A stretch of DNA of 64,000 nucleotides from Serratia marcescens (lineage in GTDB: Bacteria; Pseudomonadota; Gammaproteobacteria; Enterobacterales; Enterobacteriaceae), in the NCBI RefSeq assembly GCF_006715005.1, contig NZ_VFMJ01000001.1, positions 806,001-870,000 on the forward strand, read 5' to 3'. Shown one piece after another: positions 27,709 to 36,303 of this stretch (within the stretch, counting starts at the first letter, position 1; each line of letters starts with the position of its first letter). The position numbers and the translations under genes were made by a program. Under the pieces are notes generated by a model, which was not told the DNA's origin, ran no database searches, and saw only the letters and a program-made list of their open reading frames with translations.

Positions 27709-28080
27709 TTAGTCCCGGCGGTAGCTCATGGTCATGGAAACCGAGTCGGCGTAGCGCAGGGCCAGAAGTTTATCTATCTCCACTTCAGCATAGGTCACCC
27801 AGGCGTGTTCTTTTACGATGTCGAGCACATCCTGCGTTAATTTTTCCAGCAACGCGAAACGGTTATCTTCCACATGGCGGATGATCGCTTTGGTGATAGT
27901 GCGGTAGTTGAGGGCATCGGCGATGTCTTCGCTGTTGCGCGCCTTGTCCGCCGGGTAATGGATCGCCACGTTGATCAGAACGTCCTGTCGGTTGTTGATT
28001 TCTTCTTCCTTGATACCGATGAACGTGCGCAGCCGCAGATTTTTAATGCGAATAACGGCGTCGGGTTGACTGAAAGACAT
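27709..28080 (-). CDS. folX: FolX, dihydroneopterin triphosphate 2'-epimerase
   Basis: The 123-residue enzyme belongs to the FolB/FolX tunnelling fold and epimerises dihydroneopterin triphosphate to the monapterin form. The motifs [16 protein letters not shown] at the N-terminus and [20 protein letters not shown] near the end are almost identical to E. coli FolX. In enteric bacteria it feeds tetrahydromonapterin synthesis. It precedes yfcH on the minus strand. Confidence 0.95.
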   Translation of the reverse strand: MSFSQPDAVIRIKNLRLRTFIGIKEEEINNRQDVLINVAIHYPADKARNSEDIADALNYRTITKAIIRHVEDNRFALLEKLTQDVLDIVKEHAWVTYAEVEIDKLLALRYADSVSMTMSYRRD

Positions 28081-28158
28081 CAGAGATTCTCCATAGGTCT
28101 GATTATTAGCGTTCAGAATACACGGAAAGTAAGGAAAAGATAACGTGGGGACGATGTG

Positions 28159-28181
28159 ACTCCCCGGCCGACGGGGAGTCG
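28159..28181. terminator. Hairpin after yfcG
   Basis: GACTCCCC pairs with GGGGAGTC around GGCCGAC. It lies between the yfcG stop and the folX promoter. It lacks a clear T-run on the minus strand, so it may be a weak terminator. Confidence 0.45.
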
Positions 28182-28191
28182 GGGAAGGCGC

Positions 28192-28821
28192 TTAGCCTTG
28201 TTCGGCCACTTTGTAGGCGCGCTCGGTCGCCGGGCGGTTGCTGATACGCTCGAACCAGTTGCGCACCGCCGGGTAATCTGCCAGATCGATGCGTTGGCGC
28301 GGATGTGACACCACCCACGGGTAGGTGGCGATATCGGCGATGCTGTAGTTGTCGCCGCCCAGGTACGGGTGTTTTTGCAGTTCAGCTTCCAGCACGCCGT
28401 ACAGCCGCTTGGTTTCCAGATGGTAACGCTCGATGGCGTAAGGCACCGGCTGCGGCGCGTAGTGGTTAAAGTGGTGATTCTGCCCGAGCATCGGCCCGAA
28501 ACCGGCCACCTGCCAGAACAGCCACTGCAGGGTGGCGGCGCGTTCGCGCAGGCCCTTGCTCAACAGCTTGCCGGTTTTCTCCGCCAGATACAGCAGAATT
28601 TCCCCGGACTCGAACAGGCTGATTGGCGCGCCGCCGTCCACCGGTTGCTGATCGACGATCGCCGGGATTTTGTTGTTGGGAGAAATGCTCAGAAAGTCCG
28701 GTTTGAACTGCTCGCCGGCGCTGATGTTTACGCGATGGATACGGTAGGGTAAGCCGACCTCTTCCAAAAACAAGGTGATCTTGTGACCATTGGGAGTAGG
28801 CGCGTAATACAGGTCAATCAT
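28192..28821 (-). CDS. yfcG: YfcG, glutathione S-transferase-like disulfide reductase
   Basis: The 209-residue cytoplasmic protein has an N-terminal thioredoxin-like GST domain (YYAPTPNGHKITLFLEEV, with Asn/Thr rather than cysteine in the active site) and a helical C-terminal domain with the GQNHHFNHYAP signature. E. coli YfcG is a glutathione-dependent disulfide-bond reductase of the Nu class. Identity along the whole length is high; the C-terminus is slightly shorter than in E. coli. Confidence 0.93.
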   Translation of the reverse strand: MIDLYYAPTPNGHKITLFLEEVGLPYRIHRVNISAGEQFKPDFLSISPNNKIPAIVDQQPVDGGAPISLFESGEILLYLAEKTGKLLSKGLRERAATLQWLFWQVAGFGPMLGQNHHFNHYAPQPVPYAIERYHLETKRLYGVLEAELQKHPYLGGDNYSIADIATYPWVVSHPRQRIDLADYPAVRNWFERISNRPATERAYKVAEQG

Positions 28822-29054
28822 GTTGCCTCCTGCGGTAAGGTGATCTGTAATTCATTACACGTTGCTGCGGTCTTCGCCGCGCACAAAGGTATATCAGAGA
28901 TCCAACAATAGCAGCTAAGGATAGCAGGCTATGTGGGATTCGTCCGATGCTATCTGCTCGGTTGGATCACAATTCTCCACCGGGGCGGGCGGCGGTTTGC
29001 CGCACGGCGTCGGCGCGGTAAAATGGCGCTTATTTCCCTCTATAGGACAAGGTT

Positions 29055-29606
29055 ATGAAGCTGATGTTCGCCTCAGATATTCACGGATCGCTGCCTGCTA
29101 CCGAACGCGTGCTGGAATTGTTCGCACAAAACGGCGCCGACTGGTTGATTCTTCTGGGTGATTTGCTGAATCACGGCCCGCGCAACGCGCTGCCGGCCGG
29201 GTATCAGCCCGCTCAGGTTGCCGAACGATTGAATCGCTATAGCGACAAGATCATCGCCGTTCGCGGCAATTGCGACAGCGAGGTCGATCAGATGCTGTTG
29301 ACGTTTCCCATCGAGGCGCCCTGGCAACAGGTTTTACTGCAAAAAAGACGATTGTTTTTGACCCACGGTCACCTTTATCATCCCTCGGCACTGCCGCCGT
29401 TATCCCGCGGTGACGTCCTGGCCTACGGCCATACGCATCTGCCGCAGGCGGAGCGGCAGGGTGAGATCTATTGCTTCAATCCGGGCTCGGTCAGCATCCC
29501 CAAAGGGGGCTTTCCGGCCAGCTACGGCATGTTGGATAGGGGCACTTTGAGCGTGCTGACGCTCGACGACGGCAAGGTCGTCGCGGAGGTGGCGTTAACA
29601 CGCTAA
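29055..29606 (+). CDS. yfcE: YfcE, metallophosphoesterase
   Basis: The 183-residue enzyme has the calcineurin-type metal site: FASDIHGS, LLGDLLNHG, RGNCDSEVD, LTHGHLY and YGHTHLPQ in order. E. coli YfcE is a manganese-dependent phosphodiesterase active on artificial substrates. It begins with ATG after an AAGG-type ribosome binding site (GACAAGGTT) and precedes yfcD by 99 bases. Confidence 0.93.
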   Translation: MKLMFASDIHGSLPATERVLELFAQNGADWLILLGDLLNHGPRNALPAGYQPAQVAERLNRYSDKIIAVRGNCDSEVDQMLLTFPIEAPWQQVLLQKRRLFLTHGHLYHPSALPPLSRGDVLAYGHTHLPQAERQGEIYCFNPGSVSIPKGGFPASYGMLDRGTLSVLTLDDGKVVAEVALTR

Positions 29607-29705
29607 ACGCACTAATTTATACACACACAATAAAAATCTTTGAAAAACACTCATTGATTAACCAGCGCGCGGGATGCATCGCGCCAAAATAGAAGGTTTT
29701 AGAGG

Positions 29706-30251
29706 ATGGCGGAACAGGGTCAGGCTGCAGATACCGAATGGGTTGATATCGTCGACGAGCAAAACGAGGTGATTGCTCAATCCAGTCGTCAACAGATGCG
29801 GGCGGAGCGGCTGCGCCATCGTGCTACCTATATTGTGGTGCATGATGGGATGGGAAAAATTCTGGTGCAGCGTCGCACCGAGATCAAGGACTTCTACCCG
29901 GGCTGGCTGGACGCGACGGCGGGTGGCGTAGTGCAAAGCGGTGAAAACGTGCTGGATTCGGCGCGTCGCGAGGCGGAAGAGGAGCTGGGCATCGCCGGCG
30001 TGCCTTTCGCCGAGCACGGTCTGTTCTACTTCGAAGAAGATCAGTGCCGGGTGTGGGGGGCGCTGTTCAGCTGCGTATCGCACGGCCCGTTCGCGCTGCA
30101 GGAAGAAGAAGTGGCCGAGGTATGCTGGCTGACGCCGGAAGAGATCACTGCGCGTTGCGACGAGTTTACCCCGGATTCGCTGAAGGCGCTGTCGCTGTGG
30201 CTGACGCGCAACAACGAACAGGATTACGGTAAGCCGCTCGATAACCACTGA
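29706..30251 (+). CDS. yfcD: YfcD, Nudix hydrolase
   Basis: The 181-residue protein carries a Nudix box at residues 73-96 (GGVVQSGEN, then REAEEELGI), and the fold resembles isopentenyl diphosphate isomerase. The substrate is not established for this family. It ends at a good intrinsic terminator, after which the accessory block begins; in E. coli yfcC and pta lie beyond. Confidence 0.93.
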   Translation: MAEQGQAADTEWVDIVDEQNEVIAQSSRQQMRAERLRHRATYIVVHDGMGKILVQRRTEIKDFYPGWLDATAGGVVQSGENVLDSARREAEEELGIAGVPFAEHGLFYFEEDQCRVWGALFSCVSHGPFALQEEEVAEVCWLTPEEITARCDEFTPDSLKALSLWLTRNNEQDYGKPLDNH

Positions 30252-30267
30252 GACGCCAACGCGTGAG

Positions 30268-30297
30268 AAAGCCGGTCATTGACCGGCTTTTTTTATG
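30268..30297. terminator. Terminator between yfcD and LacI-type gene
   Basis: AAAGCCGGTC pairs with GACCGGCTTT around ATT, followed by TTTTTAT. A-rich sequence on the other side is short. It serves yfcD and may serve the convergent regulator gene. Confidence 0.8.
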
Positions 30298-30305
30298 GCG
30301 CGGAT

Positions 30306-31325
30306 TCAGCAGCTGTCGCGGCGGCACAGCGTGGCGGGCAGGGTGCCTTCCGGCAGCCAGGGCTGCTCGTTCAGGCGCGCCAGCAGCGCCTGGCCGGCCT
30401 GAATGCCGATATCGCGATGCGGAATGGTCATGGTGGTCAGCGGCGGCTGGCACACCCGGCTGAACTCGCTGTTGCCGAACCCCACCACCGCCAGATTGTC
30501 CGGCACCTTGATGCGCCGCCGCTGGCATTCATACAGCGCGCCGCCGGCCAGTTCGTCCGAGGCGCACACCAGCGCGTCCAGCTCCGGCCAGGCGAGCAAG
30601 AATTCCGGCAGCTGCTGCGCGCCGGTGCTGAAGCTGGCGGTCTGCGCGGCGTTGATGACCCGATGCGGCGACATATGGTTGCGCAGCAGCGCTTTGTGCC
30701 AGCCCTGCAGGTGCTGCTGGAAAATCCACTGTTCCTGGTTGGCGCACAGCAGCCCGATATTCTGGTAGCCGCTGGCGATCACCGTTTGCGTCAGCTGATA
30801 CATCGCCGCCACGTAATCGATGCCGATGCTCATGTCGATCGGATCGGCGCGCACGGCACCGATCTCCACCACCGGAATGTTGGCGGCGATGAGCGCGTTG
30901 CGGGCATTTTGCGAATGCTCGACGCTGAGCAGCACCGCCGCCGCCAGGTTGTAAGAAAGCAGGGTCTCCAGCAGTTTTTCTTCGCGTTCGAGGTGATGCT
31001 GCGATTCCGCCAGCATGATGTGATAACCGGCCGGCTGCAGCACTTTCTGCAGGCCGGCGAACATCTCGGCGCAGCCGGATTCGGACAGGCTGGGCACCAC
31101 CATGGCGATGGTGTAAGAGGACGCTGACGCCAGCGAGCTGGCGGCCAGATTGGGCAGGTAACCCAGTTCGTTTACCGCCGCGTCGATCTTCTCGCGCAGT
31201 TTGTCTGAAACCTGCTCCGGCGTGCGCAGCGCGCGCGACACCGTCATGGTGCCGACGCCCGCCAGCTGCGCTACGTCAGCCAACGTCACCCTGCCTGTGC
31301 TGCGTCGTTTTTTACCGATCGACAT
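30306..31325 (-). CDS. LacI/GalR-family regulator of the PTS-transketolase operon
   Basis: The 339-residue protein has an N-terminal LacI helix-turn-helix (VTLADVAQLAGVGTMTVSRA, about residues 13-32) and a periplasmic-binding-protein-like effector domain. Hinge and effector layout resemble GntR/IdnR-type gluconate and idonate repressors. It is divergent from the PTS genes, and the shared 310-base region has three AGCGCT-centred operator-like sites and a CRP site. It most likely represses the operon until its sugar phosphate or sugar is present. Confidence 0.9.
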   Translation of the reverse strand: MSIGKKRRSTGRVTLADVAQLAGVGTMTVSRALRTPEQVSDKLREKIDAAVNELGYLPNLAASSLASASSYTIAMVVPSLSESGCAEMFAGLQKVLQPAGYHIMLAESQHHLEREEKLLETLLSYNLAAAVLLSVEHSQNARNALIAANIPVVEIGAVRADPIDMSIGIDYVAAMYQLTQTVIASGYQNIGLLCANQEQWIFQQHLQGWHKALLRNHMSPHRVINAAQTASFSTGAQQLPEFLLAWPELDALVCASDELAGGALYECQRRRIKVPDNLAVVGFGNSEFSRVCQPPLTTMTIPHRDIGIQAGQALLARLNEQPWLPEGTLPATLCRRDSC

Positions 31326-31484
31326 GCCTAATCCCGACTGAAATGCGCGAGCGGCGCATAAAAATGGTGAGGGTGGGAAGCCGACGGCGCGGCTTCGACG
31401 ATCCCCGTATGCGGCACATTCTACCCCGTTACCCGAAAGAGCGAGAAAAAATTGTGGTTAACGCCATGCCGCCACGCGGTGTTT

Positions 31485-31532
31485 TGATAGCGCTATCACA
31501 GATCCGCATGATAGCGCTTTGGTAGCGCTATC
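31485..31532. promoter_or_regulatory. Three LacI-type operator sites
   Basis: TGATAGCGCTATCA at 31485-31498 is a perfect 14-bp palindrome with the central CG usual for LacI-family sites. Two variants follow: TGATAGCGCT at 31509-31518 and GGTAGCGCTATC at 31521-31532. The three AGCGCT cores are 24 and 11 bases apart. They are the likely sites for the divergent repressor. Confidence 0.7.
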
Positions 31533-31534
31533 TT

Positions 31535-31550
31535 TGTGATATCCATCACT
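31535..31550. promoter_or_regulatory. CRP site
   Basis: TGTGATATCCATCACT fits TGTGA-N6-TCACA with one mismatch. It lies three bases from the third operator and about 85 bases before the PTS IIA gene. It implies catabolite control of this sugar operon. Confidence 0.65.
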
Positions 31551-31635
31551 GTGTCGCCGAGAGGGGTTGATTAAAGTTTTACCGTCGTCGGTGAATTAAT
31601 CACCGGCCGAAACCATCAACGTTTGAGAGGGTAAT

Positions 31636-32079
31636 GTGCTGAAAGAGTGGCTGACCGCCGATCATATACAGCTGTGCGAACGGGTGGAGGACTGGCGCCA
31701 GGCGGTCACGCTGAGCGCGCAGCCGCTGCTGCAAGGCGGCGTGATTACGCCGAATTACCTGACGGCTATCTTTCATCAGCAGGAGAAGCTCGGCCCTTAC
31801 TTCGTCCTGGCGCCGGGCATCGCGATGCCGCACGCCAGGCCGGAGGAGGGCGCCAACGCGCTGGGGCTGTCGCTGTTGAAGATCCATCAGGGCGTGAATT
31901 TCCATTCCGCGGATAACGATCCGGTTCAGGTGGTGGTGATGCTTTCGGCGCCCGACGGCAACAGCCACATTGAAATGATTTCGCAATTGGCGGAATTATT
32001 TTCAGATAACTCGGCGATGGAGGCGTTATTTCACGCCACAGATAAACGGCAAATTGAGGATATTATCGCCCGCTATTAA
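31636..32079 (+). CDS. PTS EIIA component, fructose/mannitol-ascorbate type
   Basis: The 147-residue cytoplasmic protein carries the EIIA active-site histidine His66 in PGIAMPHARPEEG. By family it takes phosphate from HPr and passes it to EIIB. Translation starts at GTG (31636) with a good ribosome binding site (GAGAGGG). It is the first gene of a five-gene operon (IIA, IIB, IIC, two transketolase halves). The nearest known relatives are UlaC/SgaA-type EIIA proteins. Confidence 0.9.
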   Translation: MLKEWLTADHIQLCERVEDWRQAVTLSAQPLLQGGVITPNYLTAIFHQQEKLGPYFVLAPGIAMPHARPEEGANALGLSLLKIHQGVNFHSADNDPVQVVVMLSAPDGNSHIEMISQLAELFSDNSAMEALFHATDKRQIEDIIARY

Positions 32080-32171
32080 CGTTTAATCACCAGGAACACG
32101 ATTAATGCTAACAACGCCGGGAATATGACCGGCGGCGCTACCCTACACGCTAAATTCAACAGGTGGATATT

Positions 32172-32453
32172 ATGAAAATCATGGCGATTTGCGGTTCCGG
32201 TCTCGGCAGCAGTTTTATGGTGGAAATGAACATTAAAAAAGTGCTGAAAAAGATGGGGGTGGAGGCCGAGGTCGAACACTCCGATCTGTCGTCTGCTACC
32301 CCCGGCGCTGCTGACGTGTTCGTAATGGCGAAAGACATCGCCGACAGCGCCAGCGTACCGGCCGAGCAGCTGGTAGTGATCAGCAACATCATCGACATCA
32401 ATGAGCTGGAAGCCAAGCTGCGCGCTTACTTCGAAGCCCACTCAATCATCTGA
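32172..32453 (+). CDS. PTS EIIB component, ascorbate (SgaB/UlaB) type
   Basis: The 93-residue protein has the EIIB phosphocysteine Cys7 at the N-terminus in MAICGSGLGSSFMVEM. The ATG at 32172 follows AGGTGG at the right distance; a GTG three codons upstream lies inside that ribosome binding site. It phosphorylates the incoming sugar together with the following EIIC. Confidence 0.9.
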   Translation: MKIMAICGSGLGSSFMVEMNIKKVLKKMGVEAEVEHSDLSSATPGAADVFVMAKDIADSASVPAEQLVVISNIIDINELEAKLRAYFEAHSII

Positions 32454-32476
32454 ATAAAACGATTGGCGAGGTGGAT

Positions 32477-33856
32477 ATGTTTATCCAGGAAACGCTTAAG
32501 TTTGTGGTGGATATATTAAAGGTGCCTTCGGTACTGGTCGGGCTTATTGCGCTGATCGGTTTGCTGGCGCAAAAGAAATCGTTTTCCGACGTGGTGAAAG
32601 GCACGGTAAAAACCATTCTCGGCTTTATCGTCTTGGGCGGTGGCGCCACGGTATTGGTCGGGTCGCTCAATCCGCTGGGCGGCATGTTCGAACATGCGTT
32701 TAATATTCAAGGCATCATTCCGAACAACGAGGCGATCGTCTCCATCGCGCTGGAGAAATATGGCGCCTCCACTGCGCTGATCATGGCGTTCGGCATGGTG
32801 GCGAATATCGTGGTGGCGCGCTTTACCCGGCTGAAATACATCTTTCTCACCGGCCACCACACCTTCTACATGGCCTGCATGATCGGCATCATCCTGACGG
32901 TGGCGGGCTTTGAGGGCGTGCAGCTGGTGTTTACCGGTGCGCTGACCCTGGGGCTGGTGATGGCGTTCTTCCCGGCGATCGCCCAGCGTTATATGCGTCG
33001 CATCACCGGCAACGACGATATCGCCTTCGGCCACTTTGGCACCCTGGGCTACGTGCTGTCCGGCTGGATCGGCTCGAAGGTGGGTAAAAATTCGCGCTCG
33101 ACCGAGGAGATGAACCTGCCGAAAAACCTCAGCTTCCTGCGCGACAGTTCCATTTCGATCTCGATGACCATGATCGTCATCTACCTGATCCTGGCGATCT
33201 GCGCCGGGCGGGCCTATGTGGAGAGCGAGCTCAGCGGCGGCCAGAATTACCTGGTGTATTCGATCATTCAGGCCATCACCTTCGCCGCCGGGGTGTTCAT
33301 CATCCTGCAGGGCGTGCGCCTGATTCTGGCGGAAATCGTGCCGGCGTTCACCGGCTTCTCGGAAAAACTGGTGCCTAACGCGCGGCCGGCGCTGGATTGC
33401 CCGGTGGTCTATCCCTATGCCCCCAACGCGGTGCTGATCGGCTTCCTGTTCAGCTTCCTCGGCGGATTGGCCGGGCTGTTCCTGCTGGGACAGCTGAAGA
33501 TGGTGCTGATCCTGCCTGGCGTGGTGCCGCACTTCTTCACCGGCGCTACCGCCGGGGTGTTCGGCAACGCCACCGGCGGGCGGCGCGGCGCAATGCTGGG
33601 CGCCTTCGCCAACGGGCTGCTGATCACCTTCCTGCCGGTATTGCTGCTGCCGGTGCTGGGGGCGCTGGGCTTTGCCAACACCACCTTCTCCGACGCCGAC
33701 TTCGGCGCGATCGGCATCTTGCTGGGCAACATGGCGCGCTTTATGTCGAAGGAGATGATCATGCTGGCGATCGTCGCCGTGTTCGCGCTGCTGGTGGCGC
33801 ATAACTTCCTGGGAAAACGCAAAGGCGCACCGGCCGCTGACCGCGTCGAGAAATAA
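32477..33856 (+). CDS. PTS EIIC component, ascorbate (SgaT/UlaA) type
   Basis: The 459-residue membrane protein has about ten to twelve helices and the UlaA-like motifs GGGATVLVGSLNPLGGMFEHAF and TGHHTFYMAC. It forms the channel of this PTS. The ATG at 32477 has GCGAGGTGG directly upstream; the GTG at 32471 is part of that site. In UlaA-type systems the substrate is L-ascorbate, but the neighbouring transketolase instead of ascorbate enzymes points to another substrate. Confidence 0.9.
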   Translation: MFIQETLKFVVDILKVPSVLVGLIALIGLLAQKKSFSDVVKGTVKTILGFIVLGGGATVLVGSLNPLGGMFEHAFNIQGIIPNNEAIVSIALEKYGASTALIMAFGMVANIVVARFTRLKYIFLTGHHTFYMACMIGIILTVAGFEGVQLVFTGALTLGLVMAFFPAIAQRYMRRITGNDDIAFGHFGTLGYVLSGWIGSKVGKNSRSTEEMNLPKNLSFLRDSSISISMTMIVIYLILAICAGRAYVESELSGGQNYLVYSIIQAITFAAGVFIILQGVRLILAEIVPAFTGFSEKLVPNARPALDCPVVYPYAPNAVLIGFLFSFLGGLAGLFLLGQLKMVLILPGVVPHFFTGATAGVFGNATGGRRGAMLGAFANGLLITFLPVLLLPVLGALGFANTTFSDADFGAIGILLGNMARFMSKEMIMLAIVAVFALLVAHNFLGKRKGAPAADRVEK

Positions 33857-33869
33857 CGAGGGCAGACTG

Positions 33870-34721
33870 ATGAACTACATAACGAGCGAAACGGAAATTG
33901 AAGAGCTGCACGCCCTGGCGCGGGCGATCCGCTTGGAAACGCTGAAAGCGCTGACCGGGCTGGGCTTCGGTCACTACGGCGGCTGCATGTCGGTGGTGGA
34001 GACGCTGGCGGTACTGTACGGCAGCGTGATGCGTATCGATCCGGCGGATCCGGACTGGCCGGAGCGCGATGACTTCGTGCTGTCGAAAGGGCACGCCGGC
34101 CCGGCGCTGTACAGCACGCTGGCGATCAAGGGCTACTTCCCGGTGGCGGAGCTGAAGACCCTCAACCAGAACGGCACGCGTCTGCCTAGCCACCCGGACC
34201 GATTGCGCACGCGCGGCGTGGACGCCACCACCGGCTCGCTGGGGCAGGGCGTGTCGATCGCCGCCGGCATGGCGTTATCCCATCGGCTGGCGGGGCGTCG
34301 TAACCGGGTGTTCAGCATCCTCGGCGACGGTGAGTTGAACGAAGGGCAGTGCTGGGAGGCGTTCCAGTTTATCGCCCACCACAACCTGAACAACCTGACG
34401 CTGTTCATCGATTACAACAAGCAACAGCTGGACGGCGCGCTGGACGAGGTGATCCAACCGTTCGATCTGGCCGCCAAGTTCCGCGCTTTCGGCTTTGAGG
34501 TGCAGACCATCAAGGGCGACGACATCGCGGCGCTGCTGGCGGCGGTGGCGCCGGCGCGCGGCGGTGAACAGCGGCCGCTGGCGATCGTGCTCGACAGCAT
34601 CAAGGGACAGGGGGTGACCTATCTGGAAAACCTGTCGAACTCACACCACCTGCGCCTGACGCCGGACGTGCAGCTGGAAATCGAAAAAGCCATCGCCGAA
34701 CTGGAGGCTGCCCATGTTTAA
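33870..34721 (+). CDS. Transketolase-like protein, N-terminal (TPP-binding) half
   Basis: The 283-residue protein matches the N-terminal third of transketolase. The TPP/Mg site ILGDGELNEGQCWEAFQF is near residue 150, and SKGHAGPALYSTLA near residue 73. Split transketolases of this kind cleave phosphorylated ketoses between C2 and C3 when paired with the C-terminal half. It starts 13 bases after the EIIC gene and overlaps the next gene by eight bases. Confidence 0.9.
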   Translation: MNYITSETEIEELHALARAIRLETLKALTGLGFGHYGGCMSVVETLAVLYGSVMRIDPADPDWPERDDFVLSKGHAGPALYSTLAIKGYFPVAELKTLNQNGTRLPSHPDRLRTRGVDATTGSLGQGVSIAAGMALSHRLAGRRNRVFSILGDGELNEGQCWEAFQFIAHHNLNNLTLFIDYNKQQLDGALDEVIQPFDLAAKFRAFGFEVQTIKGDDIAALLAAVAPARGGEQRPLAIVLDSIKGQGVTYLENLSNSHHLRLTPDVQLEIEKAIAELEAAHV

Positions 34722-35667
34722 CGTAGTGACGCAGTTGGAAAACGACGCCGTCGAAATGCGCAAAGTCTATGCCGGCGCGGTGCGTCGGCAGATTGAAGCG
34801 GGCGCGCCGATCATCGCGCTGGAGGCGGATTTGATGAGCTCGATGGCGATGGACGGCGTACACAAGGATCACCCGCAGCACGTGATCAACTGCGGCATCA
34901 TGGAGGCCAACGTGATTGGCGTCGCCGCCGGGCTGTCGCTCACCGGCCGGGTGCCGTTCGTGCATACCTTTACCGCTTTCGCCAGCCGCCGCTGTTTCGA
35001 TCAGCTGTTCATGTCGCTGGATTATCAGCGCAACAACGTCAAGGTGATCGCCTCCGATGCGGGGGTGAGCGCCTGCCACAACGGCGGTACCCACATGTCG
35101 TTCGAGGACATGGGCATCGTACGCGGGCTGGCGCATTCGGTGGTGCTGGAAGTGACCGACGCCACCATGTTCGCCGACATTCTGCGCCAGTTGATGGATC
35201 TGCGCGGTTTCTACTGGGTGCGCACCATCCGCAAGCAGGCGACGCGCATCTACCAGGAAGGCTCACGCTTTACCATCGGCAAGGGCAACCTGCTGCGCGA
35301 CGGCGAAGACGTCACGCTGATCGCCAACGGCATCATGGTGGCGGAGGCGCTGAAGGCGGCGCAGATGCTGGCGCAGCAGGGCGTCAGCGCGGCGGTGATC
35401 GATATGTTCACCCTCAAGCCTATCGACCGTGAACTGATCAAAACCTACGCGGCCAAGACCGGACGCATCGTCACCTGTGAAAACCACAGCATTCATAACG
35501 GGCTGGGATCCGCAGTGGCGGAGGTGCTGGCCGAAGAGTGCCCGACGCCGATGCGGCGCGTGGGGGTGAAGGAGCGTTACGGCCAGGTGGGCACCCAGGC
35601 GTTTTTACAGCAGGAGTACGGCCTGACCGCCGAGCATATTCTGGAGGCCGCCGGGCAGCTGTTGTAA
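34714..35667 (+). CDS. Transketolase-like protein, C-terminal half
   Basis: The 317-residue protein supplies the pyrimidine-binding and C-terminal domains of transketolase. Motifs include EADLMSSMAMDG near residue 33, VPFVHTFTAFASRRCFDQ near 79 and SDAGVSACHNGGTHMSFED near 112. It overlaps the N-terminal half by eight bases, so the halves should be made in equal amounts. With the PTS it suggests that a sugar is phosphorylated on entry and then split by the transketolase. The exact ketose phosphate is unknown. Confidence 0.9.
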   Translation: MFNVVTQLENDAVEMRKVYAGAVRRQIEAGAPIIALEADLMSSMAMDGVHKDHPQHVINCGIMEANVIGVAAGLSLTGRVPFVHTFTAFASRRCFDQLFMSLDYQRNNVKVIASDAGVSACHNGGTHMSFEDMGIVRGLAHSVVLEVTDATMFADILRQLMDLRGFYWVRTIRKQATRIYQEGSRFTIGKGNLLRDGEDVTLIANGIMVAEALKAAQMLAQQGVSAAVIDMFTLKPIDRELIKTYAAKTGRIVTCENHSIHNGLGSAVAEVLAEECPTPMRRVGVKERYGQVGTQAFLQQEYGLTAEHILEAAGQLL

Positions 35668-35766
35668 AGCAGAATAGGAATTACCTGCATTCTCTTCGGT
35701 AATCGAATCGGTTATTACCCGCGAGGTGTTCTGCCCTGAGACGTTGATCAACATGTTACCCATTGC

Positions 35767-35796
35767 AAAGTCCCCTAGGGGACTTTTTCTTTTTTT
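35767..35796 (+). terminator. Intrinsic terminator of the PTS-transketolase operon
   Basis: AAAGTCCCCTAGGGGACTTT is a perfect palindrome followed by TTCTTTTTTT. It ends the operon or a small RNA that begins after the last gene. Confidence 0.88.
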
Positions 35797-35910
35797 ATTG
35801 ATAATAACTGGCCAATATAGGAATAAAACATGATAATTGAAAAATAGATCAATAAATACAATTAGTTATATTTATTTCGTGAATGACATCCAACTCTCAA
35901 GGAGGAGATT

Positions 35911-36303
35911 ATGGCCGTAGTTCCATTACTGCCGCCAGGCGGTTTTACTGTTCTTGCCAGAAACTTGCGCGAGGCGCGCAGGCAGGGGCAACCGCGTAAC
36001 ATGGCGTTGCCTGGTACTTACTATTGGTTCTACCATCAGGTAAAAAATCGGGGCCCTTGGGATTACAAACAGCAAAATCGCGCATTGGCTAACTTTGGTA
36101 ATTTCAATTATGGTGCAACCGGTACCGCGGCTGGAATTCCCGCAGATATTTTGTTGATGGGCGCTGGATTTGCTCAGTCACGGGCAGGAACATCGCGGTC
36201 AGAATGGAGTCATTGGTATCAACGTCCGCCGTATGGTGATGACCCTCAGGATCAATATTGGATCAAACAAGGAATTGATTATGCAACTCGGCATGGTTAC
36301 TAA
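35911..36303 (+). CDS. Probable polymorphic toxin type 44 domain protein, stand-alone
   Basis: The 130-residue protein consists almost wholly of a domain I recognise, from memory, as bacterial toxin type 44. Marker motifs are RGPWDYKQ (residues 47-54), FGNFNYGATGTAAG (62-75) and PPYGDDPQDQYWIKQG (106-121). This domain is usually the C-terminal warhead of large polymorphic or secreted toxins; here it has no PAAR, Rhs or signal sequence, only a 40-residue lead. The ribosome binding site AAGGAGGAG is very strong. The gene is more AT-rich than its surroundings and its end overlaps a membrane-protein gene, the usual toxin-immunity layout. Its enzymatic activity is not known to me. Confidence 0.62.
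   Translation: MAVVPLLPPGGFTVLARNLREARRQGQPRNMALPGTYYWFYHQVKNRGPWDYKQQNRALANFGNFNYGATGTAAGIPADILLMGAGFAQSRAGTSRSEWSHWYQRPPYGDDPQDQYWIKQGIDYATRHGY

Noticed and set aside
28931..29161. Plus-strand frame of 76 codons before and into yfcE
   Set aside because: It runs into yfcE in another frame, has no family resemblance and no good start signal.
31343..31525. Sixty-codon frame across the PTS promoter region
   Set aside because: It runs through the operator palindrome, is rich in Arg without pattern, and has no recognisable similarity.
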